Assembly: GCA_945830165.1 (NCBI GenBank)
Contig: CALZXR010000001.1
Coordinates: 13,470-77,469 of the forward strand
Direction of reading: 5' to 3'
Source: Schaedlerella sp004556565
GTDB taxonomy: Bacteria; Bacillota; Clostridia; Lachnospirales; Lachnospiraceae
DNA: 64,000 nt
Within the stretch, counting starts at the first letter, position 1. Every line of letters starts with the position of its first letter. Below the pieces are notes generated by a model that was not told the origin of the DNA, ran no database searches, and was given only the letters and a program-made list of their open reading frames with translations. Position numbers and translations under genes: made by a program. This document shows positions 55,701 through 61,891 of this stretch, in pieces.

Positions 55701-56967
55701 CCAAATCTGTGTATACCTTGAAATCTGCAAAAGTCATTCCAGAAGCAGCGTTAGGATTAATTTTGAATGTACCGGCCTTGTTCAGATCCAATATCTGTTC
55801 TGCATCGGCTCGATCGTTCGTTGACACCTGATCATCGACCAGAAGCCTGAAGCCGCCCTCTGTAAAGCACACTGCAATATCATGCCATACTCCCCAGAAA
55901 CTGCTGTCGATTGTAACTGAATCCTGTGGCCATCCGTTAGAGCTGTTATTTCCAAACACGGCAAGTTTTGTCCCAGAACCGAATTCCAATCCCCATTCAT
56001 TTGCCTTGCTTGCAACTACTCTTTTATCTGCACCCGGATACTCATCGCACTTAAATTTAAACGTAATCGCTACTGTATCCGTACTTGATTTATTAAGCTT
56101 GTTATTATTCCCTACATCCCGGGCCGCTGTGACCGATCCCTTGAATACATTGTTATATCCTTCAATGTCCTGTATTGCAAAATCATCGGAAAGAGTTAAC
56201 GTTGCCGCATTATCTGCCTTGTCTTCAATGCTTTTGACATAATTCAGTATTGCTTCTGCTTTAGGAACCGCCATTCCTTCTGCCGGTGCTGTCAGGCTCA
56301 ATGCAGGGCTGACCTCTTCTGTCGTAAGCACTCCAATCTCTGCCGCATTGATATACGGAGAAACTGTATTGCAGGAGGTTGAAGTAACTACCAGCTTCAC
56401 CGCTTTTACATTTTCAGCCGGTGTATCAAAGATCAGTTCCTTCTCGACTGTAATGTCCTCTCCCATCTGACTACCTGTACTGGTATATGTCCAGTCAGAT
56501 GTTGCAGCCGGATTTTCACCAAAGTTTTCACCATCTTCACTGACATATATCTGGCACATCTTTATCAATCCGTTATTCCCACTCATATAATTCTGTCTTG
56601 GAAGATATGTGATTCCCACTATTACCTGGTTCTCAGGCAATGTCAGTGTAATTGTATTATTTCCTGTGATCGCATCAGGCGTTCCTTCTACCTGAACCTC
56701 ACCACTGGCATAACTGGAATGCCAGTATGTGTCGACATTCCCGTCAGTCACACCTGTCAGTACGCCGTCCGTCAACGCATTGCCTTCCTGTGTGGAAATA
56801 CTGTCTGCTACCGCTGTAACTCCCTGCACTTTCAGATAGCCTGACTGGCTTCGGGTACTGCTAAACGTTGCTGCATTTGCTGTAACAGCCGGAATCTGAA
56901 TTCCGCCGATAACCATGGCGCAGGCCAGCAAAACTGCAAGCGTTCTTTTCAATAAGTTTTTTTTCAT
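49753..56967 (-). CDS. Giant S-layer-homology adhesin-like protein with repeated discoidin and Ig-like modules
   Basis: A 2404-residue exported protein without a recognisable catalytic domain. Signal peptide (1-33, ending VTANA), an F5/8C-like domain (about 42-212), a LamG-like domain (254-422), an FN3 domain (536-623), a sialidase N-terminal/CBM40-like lectin domain (624-845), then Big_3 Ig-like domains and three diverged copies of a discoidin-like module at about 1006-1170, 1327-1492 and 1740-1909, each with WAFDD..HWWHSR, IWIQTGF.GVQYIK.ITY and EFTAATHVR-type segments. The third interval has one more Ig domain than the first. Then Big_3 domains, a FIVAR helical region (2073-2140), Big_2 (2142-2222) and three SLH domains (2224-2404). 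A glycan-binding surface adhesin is inferred. Strong promoter and terminator of its own. Confidence 0.85.
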   Translation of the reverse strand: MKKNLLKRTLAVLLACAMVIGGIQIPAVTANAATFSSTRSQSGYLKVQGVTAVADSISTQEGNALTDGVLTGVTDGNVDTYWHSSYASGEVQVEGTPDAITGNNTITLTLPENQVIVGITYLPRQNYMSGNNGLIKMCQIYVSEDGENFGENPAATSDWTYTSTGSQMGEDITVEKELIFDTPAENVKAVKLVVTSTSCNTVSPYINAAEIGVLTTEEVSPALSLTAPAEGMAVPKAEAILNYVKSIEDKADNAATLTLSDDFAIQDIEGYNNVFKGSVTAARDVGNNNKLNKSSTDTVAITFKFKCDEYPGADKRVVASKANEWGLEFGSGTKLAVFGNNSSNGWPQDSVTIDSSFWGVWHDIAVCFTEGGFRLLVDDQVSTNDRADAEQILDLNKAGTFKINPNAASGMTFADFKVYTDLGVTNKVESMSALQAALGNATLLFSLEESSVAVDPGYTVESTVWTNEAGEEVSTFTYGDTYTAAITLAARTGKVFTQTASTIRVGEEDAAVEAEITDGGSKMTITYVYDGLAAAEEPVIDANLTVEARYMSNHIRWDAVEDAASYNVYRVTEEGETAVAEGITATSYVDEDTAITGTQHFYKIRAVYANGRTAVTEAVQDVYPAGIEAVQKNAQLHKDFVASNDTAFDGTRVYTGTEDEVNSVKDLSEGMMVVSFKSADLSAKATLLDIKNAGTTTNTGLAEDGVAAIFQAATNDVYYGRFALGGGGLRGTMSGTGALTTTDWSTAAVRSKTYQTYNSSEKNAWFVHNGQGAGWDDAKWNGFLTRVSNIDTLTIGASVNSGETAMPFNGDIAYVTITDEVLSNAELAAYTLAVSKYLDEYRETAGIRITSEPDKTEYETGEELDLTGLEVKVVYKDAAGDEVVAEDALSMDDLNVTGYDANVTGTQTITVTYEEQTATFDVIVSGSEAVTLTHIEVTAPTKTIYNVGEELDTEGMTVTAVYSNDDEVDVTDSAQVSALDSASTGKKEITVSYEGETAIIDVAVVKQFNNDLLLKNVKANSEQNPESGTDGPAIWAFDDEDHWWHSRWTGTPAEGEVSDGHPSADRPIWIQTGFDGVQYIKEITYQGRATSQGLINEYSIAVANLENPAAEPSDQDFTVVKSGTLENTTDEQTIVLDDFTAATHVRILVKSVYGGTTANTNYVAAKRIKIFGTGVNAIAVKTEPKTTYIKGEDLNLDDLVVEVSYTDGTKNDMQGATVTGYDKEQEGEQTLTVNYAGYTATYNVTVEAVPELVSIEVTAPSKTEYIVGEALDTEGMVVTAHYEGDKQAIVTSSAVVGEFDNTTAGEKQVTVTYGEKETTFTVNVVEVTQFDDTVLVRNATANSQQVDADGNGKDNDGPATWAFDDEVHWWHSRWSGDPLEGEVSNGNLNNNSPIWIQTGFEGVQYIKKITYQARETKQGAINEYTISVANLADPTASPEDEDFTVVKSGSLANTADEQTIILDDFTAATHVRISVTSVYTNGGTPHVSAQRIKFFGNVVNSISVTMEPDKLVYFAGEELNLDGMTVTAAYSNNTDRDVTEGVAAECDLSTAGTQKVIVYYAGKTAEFDVTVKKVPASIEVTTLPNKIEYVVGAQELDTEGMVVTAYYDDDTSEEISLADVQITGFNSEAATAEQQITVTYGDKTATFNISIVEQTVRALQEIRVTKPTKDVYVTGETLDTTGMVVTAVYSNGDTADVTENAAVSGFDSNSAGKKTITVSYTEDGVEKTATFDVTVIGLVQFDDAVLRSNVAANSEQLPAGYVNDGGAAWAFDDSAHWWHSRYQDTPADYEVESGHPSADNPIWIQTGFDGVQYIKKITYLPRYDKTNGQGRIKDYQIAVANLEDPMAAPTDDDFTVVKTGVLLSQAEEQTIMLDEFTAATHVRLIVTSLYDPVPDSEEDDYIAVQRIKIFGTVVNDITLTPPAKTSYSADENELNLEGMKVEAAYNDGSIVDVTGKVGITGFDPNPAATGDQTITVSYAGKSKTFVVNVEAAPVTMTGIEATPSKTEYTLGEDLQLTVKAVYSNGTKETVADGYTVSGYDNTKTGQQEITVTYNEMTATFTVTVKEPAPAVDTSELEAEIAKADAIDLTGYKDGAEKDAFIAALAAAKEAEENAESQEAVDAAKEALAAAAANLVPADSEEPVKSIGFDAETDSIIIKEEKELTVTVDPADAEVEWSSSDEEILTIDENGKIKAMWPGEATVTAKAGDKTADIKVTVYGVEKLYDDVKTADWFYDATNWAYINDVMSGYGDGSFGPGDSLARAQFAVIMYRIAGSPEVEFDGRFPDVKAGDWFANAVIWANDNGVITGYTNSGMFGPADKITREQIAAILYRYAKAEGYNVEASDDLADFPDAEKVNAFAKDAMKWAVASGLIKGDGGKLNPQGNANRVETATLIMRFCKAYVE

Positions 56968-57034
56968 GATTCACACTCCTTTTCATCGGCAGCATTTGAA
57001 TAAAGTTTTTACTGCCTCCATCTTGTTCCCCTTT

Positions 57035-57051
57035 ACTGCACTTTATGCAGT
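57035..57051 (-). other. Leader hairpin of the giant SLH gene
   Basis: ACTGCA (57035-57040) and TGCAGT (57046-57051) form a perfect 6-bp stem with a 5-nt loop in the roughly 115-nt leader. An unused AAAGGAGG sequence lies just upstream of it, with no start codon at proper spacing. Confidence 0.4.
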
Positions 57052-57084
57052 CGTGCCTCCTTTCTTATACACTTTTCCATTAAA

Positions 57085-57113
57085 ATTGTATGCCCAATAC
57101 GCTCATTTGTCAA
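57085..57113 (-). promoter_or_regulatory. Promoter of the giant SLH gene
   Basis: On the minus strand TTGACA (57108-57113) and TACAAT (57085-57090) are 17 nt apart, close to consensus and predicting strong transcription. Confidence 0.8.
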
Positions 57114-57147
57114 GCTGAAAGAGAGGCGGGATGCCCTTGTGAAGAAT

Positions 57148-57222
57148 CAAAAAAAGAGGCAGCCCTCCCATTTTGTCGGACCGCCTCCGGGTATCATTTT
57201 TGTTGACTGTTTTTAGTTTTTC
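57148..57222 (-). repeat. Flanking repeat copy B (terminator-containing)
   Basis: Related to 49665-49740 in the same orientation, including the U-tract, stem, loop and the TTGAC/T-rich tail. It lies between the giant gene and the end of the M14-like gene. Confidence 0.55.
57149..57187 (-). terminator. Terminator of the ATP-grasp/transglutaminase/M14 operon
   Basis: Arms 57156-57165 and 57178-57187 pair over 10 bp with two G-U pairs; the minus-strand RNA ends in seven Us. It lies 84 nt downstream of the M14-like pseudogene stop. Confidence 0.88.
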
Positions 57223-57270
57223 CTTTCTTTCCTGTTCTTATTCCTGCAAGCTTCACAGAACCATTTCATA

Positions 57271-58205
57271 TTATATATGCAGGCGTTTAATAATCTTGTA
57301 CACGATTTCATTTTCTGTCACAAGCGGCTTCTCATGGGAAAAGAAAATAACGCCGTCTGTAGGAGAAAGAACCGTGGCAATCACATTTCCTTTATACGGA
57401 TGGGTTATTTCCGCAAGCGGCTCTCCCATCCTGACTTCTTCCCCCGGGAATCGAAGCCTTCGGTAAATGCCTCCTACATTAGTCTTTACCACAGCCAGCT
57501 CATCCTCTTTAAATATAGTCGCGATATAGCCGCTGTGACTGTGATAACGGAGTATTCCCATTCTTGTCAGGAAACGCAGCACAGCCGATACTGCCTGCTC
57601 TGCACTTTTTTCATCTATCGTGTCTGTTTTACTTGTATATACAGAAAATGCACTGGTTTCCCACACCTGCCAGTTGAAATTCAAAGTCGTGGTATCAATG
57701 GGCTTCGGCTTGCGGACAACCACATAAGGAAGACCAAATAACGTCGCCAGACTGGTATTCTGAAGCCCTGTATCCATCATTCGGACATGGGGCACAAAAT
57801 CACCGGGCAGATAAAAGCTCGCAAACTGAATCCCGTATTCGTAATCACGTACATTGGAAAATACCCCGTCCGCAATCCTCTGTGTCGTCTCACCCCGGTC
57901 ATATCCGGGGAACATCCGATTGATGTCCGTATTGTCTACCGTCCAGAACCGTTTCCCGATATTCATAGAATGATGCCCCACAGAAGGGATTACCAGAATT
58001 TCATGGTCGGACACGATTGCCCCCTGACTTCCAGCTCCGTCAGTTTTTTAACAAGCTGGGAGCAGACATATAACTGCTGCACTTCATTTCCGCGGATCGA
58101 TCCCACAATACATGCAGACTTTTTTCCTCTCCCAAAACGATATCCGGTCACTTTCAGATCCTCCCTGTAAGGGGAAGGGAGGGTATATAAAATATCTTCT
58201 CTCAT
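57271..58205 (-). pseudogene. Second M14-like (AstE/AspA family) protein, frameshifted
   Basis: Two overlapping frames make one protein: 58205 to about 58020 (MREDILYTLPSPYREDLKVT... up to LTELEVRG) and then the +1-displaced frame continuing AIVSDHEILVIPSVGHHSMN to 57271. The break falls in a run of five Gs on the minus strand (58020-58024); one extra G would restore a chain of about 310 residues. Homology is to succinylglutamate desuccinylase/aspartoacylase proteins, but the metal motif reads GSIRGNE (His replaced by Arg) and the DIHAS-type second motif is replaced by a GIQFAS-like sequence, so even the repaired chain would lack zinc histidines. The start overlaps the intact paralogue by 4 bp. 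Could be a sequencing error, real inactivation, or slippage; the last seems least likely. Confidence 0.8.
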
Positions 58206-59140
58206 TGTTCCACACCTCCCAGTACGCGTCCTAATAATGAACCGCTGTATACGACCGGATATTCACGTCTTGTAAATACCAGTCCGTCAATCGGTGCTTT
58301 TGCCGTTTCATTGATTTCTCCTGTCAAAGGATCGACAACATAACCGATTGTATCTCCCTCTTTTACAAAATCACCGATATTCGTTGCCGGAAGATAGATC
58401 CCCGATGCGTCCGCATTGATATAGCCAACTTCATTATCATAAGAAACAATCGGCTTTCTCGGTTCTTTAACAGGTCCGTCCCACATGCCCTGTGTTTTCA
58501 TAAGATGCAGGATTCCCTCCACAAGCTGATGCCCATATGCATCCGTAATCCGCATCCCTACACCCATTTCCACTACAAGCGTCGGCACACCTATACTGTT
58601 CAAACTATAAGCCAGTGTAGATTCCAGCACGGTGGCAGAGGCATGCACCCAGATCATATCAATGTTCAGGTTTTCCGCCAGCGGCACAAGCTTTTCGGCG
58701 GTTATCTCATTGATTCGCACCTGGGGCATTTCTTTCAGGAAAATATTGCTGGCATGTATGTCAATGCACAAATCGGAACCTTCCAGATCTTCCACCAACT
58801 CCTTTGTCATGCTTTCCACCATCGGGCCTTCCGAATCTCCGGGAAAGACACGGTTCATATCCAGATCAAACATAGGGATTCCTCTTGTAATTGAATCGAT
58901 TCCCAGCGGGTTCAGCGCCGGATATACATCCACGATGCCTTTCAGATGTTCCTGCCCTTCTTTTAATCTGCGGAGCAGCTCGTAACAGACAAACTGCCCT
59001 TCCAGCTCATCGCCGTGGGTTCCCGTCACGACAGAGATCCGTTTCTCTTTTCCGGTCGGCGCAAAAGGTTCAAGCCGCTGCTTTTTAATTTGTAAATGCT
59101 CGTCCACGGGAAGTGCCATGGACACCACTGTCTGTATCAT
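58202..59140 (-). CDS. M14-family deacylase-like protein (succinylglutamate desuccinylase/aspartoacylase family)
   Basis: A 312-residue zinc-dependent carboxypeptidase-fold protein of the AstE/AspA family. Zinc ligands are in GTHGDELEG (His, Glu; near residue 47) and CIDIHASNIF (His; near 120), with a catalytic Glu in VVEMGVGMRI. The C-terminal portion (about 230-312) is a biotinyl/barrel-like domain with KEGDTIGYVVDP. Known relatives cleave an amide between an acyl or aminoacyl group and an amino acid. Start at 59140 with GGAGGAAA upstream rather than 17 codons earlier. It is fourth in the operon behind the transglutaminase-like gene (64 bp) and overlaps the inactive paralogue by 4 bp, suggesting the two form a complex. 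Confidence 0.85.
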   Translation of the reverse strand: MIQTVVSMALPVDEHLQIKKQRLEPFAPTGKEKRISVVTGTHGDELEGQFVCYELLRRLKEGQEHLKGIVDVYPALNPLGIDSITRGIPMFDLDMNRVFPGDSEGPMVESMTKELVEDLEGSDLCIDIHASNIFLKEMPQVRINEITAEKLVPLAENLNIDMIWVHASATVLESTLAYSLNSIGVPTLVVEMGVGMRITDAYGHQLVEGILHLMKTQGMWDGPVKEPRKPIVSYDNEVGYINADASGIYLPATNIGDFVKEGDTIGYVVDPLTGEINETAKAPIDGLVFTRREYPVVYSGSLLGRVLGGVEQ

Positions 59141-59204
59141 TTCTTTATTTCCTCCATAACCATACAGACATGCACGGACCGTACCTTGCATGCCGCTGTC
59201 TGTA

Positions 59205-59990
59205 TCATTCTTTTATTTCCTCTACAATTACCTGAACATGCTGTGTCTGTCCCGGGCATCCCCGGAACGTGCCTTTATCCAGGACACAATCATTGTAATC
59301 TCTGCCATGCGCCAGCTTAATATAATAATCATCCACATGCAGGTTATTGGTCGGGTTCAGCCCGTACCAGCCTTCTCCGGTATACAGCTCCACCCAGGCA
59401 TGAGTACAGCCTTCTCCTATCATCAGGCCATTCACATATCTGGCGGGGATTCCTGCCATCCGCAGAAGTGTAATGAAAATATGGGCATAATCCTGGCAGA
59501 CCCCGTACCCCTTTTCCATTGCCTCTTCCGCCGTCGTCGAAATATCTGTCTTTCCGGGCACATACCGGAAATCACGGTACAGCCCGCGCATCAGATACCC
59601 CGCCCTTTCCAGCGCATTTCCTTCCGGAAATTTTTTCGAGGACAGATATTCATGAAGTTTTTTTCCCGGCCTTGTAAGGGAGGAGGGGTATTTATACCAT
59701 TCCTGAAGCGGCTCATGCCTCAGCTTCATCCCTTCCACTTCCGCCACGCCGGCAATCTCATAGCCGAACTGTTTATGATACTCATGATAGTGACCGATAT
59801 ATTTATGATTCCCGAATCCGTCAATAGTTTCGTCAAGACAGTCTGTCGGATAAATGTATCGGCTTTCAATCGTCACTTTCTGCACTTCATCAGATGCAGG
59901 CACGCAGCGCAGAGAAAAAGAGTGATCCCATACCGGCTCCTCGAACCGGAGATTCATTTCATAGATGAATCTCAGATTCCTCATACTCAT
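59205..59990 (-). CDS. Transglutaminase-like superfamily protein
   Basis: A 261-residue protein with the bacterial transglutaminase-like N-terminal beta-barrel (residues about 5-150) and papain-fold core. The nucleophile is Cys165 in GVCQDYAHIF and the base is His197 in CTHAWVEL. The third position is Asn212 in GLNPTNN where most relatives have Asp (DPTNN). Such proteins hydrolyse or transfer peptide amide bonds. It overlaps the alpha-E gene by 4 bp (ATGA) and has GAGGTGAG at the start. In many bacteria this family sits beside circularly permuted ATP-grasp and alpha-E genes, as here. Confidence 0.9.
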   Translation of the reverse strand: MSMRNLRFIYEMNLRFEEPVWDHSFSLRCVPASDEVQKVTIESRYIYPTDCLDETIDGFGNHKYIGHYHEYHKQFGYEIAGVAEVEGMKLRHEPLQEWYKYPSSLTRPGKKLHEYLSSKKFPEGNALERAGYLMRGLYRDFRYVPGKTDISTTAEEAMEKGYGVCQDYAHIFITLLRMAGIPARYVNGLMIGEGCTHAWVELYTGEGWYGLNPTNNLHVDDYYIKLAHGRDYNDCVLDKGTFRGCPGQTQHVQVIVEEIKE

Positions 59991-60664
59991 CTCACCTCAA
60001 TTATGTTCCCCAGATACTCCAGTGCCTCACGGTAATCCGTTGACCAGTCTTTTTTCACATTTATAATATCTGTCAGCTTCTGAAGGTTTTCCATGTTGTA
60101 ACACATATGTGTCCTGTAAATTCTGTTCAGCAGCTTGCTGAATTCTTTTTCGATATCTTCCGTATGATATTCCAGGCGGATATAGAGGTCAAGGCGCTCT
60201 ACATGCTTGCCGCATTTCATGATATTGCGGCAGTCTTCGCTGTCAACATAGTCATCCACACATCCCCAGAATGCAAGAATATAATCAATCACCGGCTGAA
60301 GCTCAAGGAGGGGTGCATTCCTCGTATTCATTTCAAAAATGTCCACTGCAAGCTGCAGATAGGACAATACATTACTGCTCAGCTCGTCCCTGAGGACAAT
60401 TGCGTTGTCATATGCACGGCTCATATTTGCGATCAGGGAATCCGGATTTTCTTTATCAAACGGATAACTGTCTGCAAATACATCGTTTGAACCGTACACA
60501 TCCGGAATATTCAGCCTTTCACAATATGTTTTGTATGTACCTTCCGGTGCTTCGATCAACAAATCGTATATTCTGTAAAACTTTCTTAATGTCGTATAAA
60601 CCCTTTCCGTATACCGGCCGAGCCAGTACAAATGATCCAGTTTTTCTATCGAGATAATACCCAT
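59987..60664 (-). CDS. Alpha-E domain protein (DUF403 family)
   Basis: A 226-residue, all-helical protein of the alpha-E family, recognised from IISIEKLDHLYWLGRYTERV at its start, ENPDSLIANMSRAYDNAIVL in the middle and GKHVERLDLYIRLEY in the second half. Biochemical function is unknown; co-occurrence with ATP-grasp and transglutaminase-like genes suggests a partner in peptide-amide synthesis. Start at 60664 has GGAGGAGG about 12 nt upstream and gives the conserved MGIISIEKL opening; the longer frame overlaps the ATP-grasp gene further. It overlaps the ATP-grasp stop by 19 bp and the next gene by 4 bp. Confidence 0.88.
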   Translation of the reverse strand: MGIISIEKLDHLYWLGRYTERVYTTLRKFYRIYDLLIEAPEGTYKTYCERLNIPDVYGSNDVFADSYPFDKENPDSLIANMSRAYDNAIVLRDELSSNVLSYLQLAVDIFEMNTRNAPLLELQPVIDYILAFWGCVDDYVDSEDCRNIMKCGKHVERLDLYIRLEYHTEDIEKEFSKLLNRIYRTHMCYNMENLQKLTDIINVKKDWSTDYREALEYLGNIIEVR

Positions 60665-61782
60665 GTGTCTTTGAATCCTCCTCCCTGTGACGAATTCACT
60701 ACAAATGAATTCGGATTTCTCGAAAATCTTGTAAGGCCGCTTGCCCACACTTTTGTCGTCTCTCCTGAAAGAACGAACGCACGGAGGTCTGCTTTTCTCA
60801 TAACCTTCTGTCCGTTGTCAAGGATTGCCATATCTTTAAAATCAATGACTTCCTGGGCAATAAACCGTCTGTTTTCGCGCTTCACAAGTTCCCTTAAATT
60901 TCCAAGTTCTTCTTTAGTCAGGCCACTGCCGAAAATCACTCCGTATCCGCCTGCCTCGGCAACATCTTTGATGACAAGTTTATCCAGATTTTCAAGCACA
61001 TATTTTCTATCCTCTTCATAATACGGAAGATACGTCGGAGCATTTTTCAAAATCGGCTCTTCTCCCAGGTAATACCGGATCATCTTCGGGACGAAATAAT
61101 AAATCCCCTTATCATCCGCGACACCATTTCCCGGTGCATTGACAATTGCCACATTTCCCGCACGGTATACATCCATCAGATTCGGAACGCCGATCAGAGA
61201 TTCATGGAGGAAGGTCATGGGGTCAAGATAATCATCGGATATCCTGCGGTAAATAACTCCGACTCTCTGTTTATTTCCCCGGTAATCCCGGAAGAACAGC
61301 TGATTTTTCTCAACAAACAAATCTGTATTCATGGCAAGGGCACTCCCTGTCCGTTCTGCCAGATAAGAATGTTCAAAATATGCAGCATTGTAACGGCCCG
61401 GTGTCATAATCACTTTAATGCCGCCCTTATTTACATAATCCAACGTTTCCCGAAGCAAATGCCCGTAATTTCGGTTATCCACAATCGAATTCTGGCGGAA
61501 TGTCGCCGGGCAGGCTCTTCTGCAAAGGTCACGGGCAATCAGCGGATAGGATGCCCCGGACGGAATACGGAGATTATCTTCCAGAATGTACCACTCGTTA
61601 TCCTTTCCTTCGACCAGGTCAATTCCCGATATGTGGCTGTATATCCCTTCCGGCGGGCGGATTCCCTCACACTCAGGAAGATATCCCGATGAAGAAAATA
61701 CAAACTCCTCACCTTCTCCTGGTACTTCTTTTATCTCTGTGTCTTTTGATCCAGTGCTTTCAGATGTCCATTTTTCTCGTCG
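60646..61782 (-). pseudogene. Circularly permuted ATP-grasp ligase, 5'-truncated, no start codon
   Basis: An open frame of 378 codons from a stop at 61783-61785 with no ATG, GTG or TTG until GTG at 61482. Family features begin about 25 codons into it: FVFSSSGYLPECEGIRPPEG, then WYILEDNLRIPSGASYPLIA, TPGRYNAAYFEHSYLAERTG, YRRISDDYLDPMTF, GNVAIVNAPGNGVADDKGIY, IRYYLGEEPILKNAPTYLP, and the C-terminal VVNSSQGGGFKDTWVLS. Family members are typically about 470-500 residues, so the N-terminal domain (about 80-120 residues) is missing. Upstream stands the adeC terminator (61791-61837). Restarting at GTG 61482 would give 278 residues that lack the conserved opening segments. Such ligases are predicted to join an amino group to a carboxylate using ATP. 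Truncation by deletion is the simplest reading. Confidence 0.82.
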
Positions 61783-61790
61783 CTATAATA

Positions 61791-61837
61791 AAAAAAGAAG
61801 CGACAGACACCTTCTCAGGCATCCTCGCTTCTTTTTT
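61791..61837 (-). terminator. Terminator after adeC (bidirectional)
   Basis: A perfect 13-bp stem, AAAAAAGAAGCGA (61791-61803) with TCGCTTCTTTTTT (61825-61837), has a 21-nt loop and U-runs on both strands. It separates adeC from the ATP-grasp frame with only a few bases to spare. Confidence 0.92.
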
Positions 61838-61891
61838 ATGTCGACATATTACACTATAATTGATTGCTTGTCAAGTCCGGCTGCAGATCTG

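Noticed and set aside
58010..58035. Programmed -1 frameshifting in the second M14-like gene
   Set aside because: The AGGGGGC site is not a standard slippery heptamer in frame, and no strong stimulatory structure was noticed downstream; a mutation or read error is simpler.
59190..60035. A 281-codon plus-strand open frame opposite the transglutaminase-like gene
   Set aside because: A mirror of a gene with catalytic motifs; composition is not that of a normal protein.
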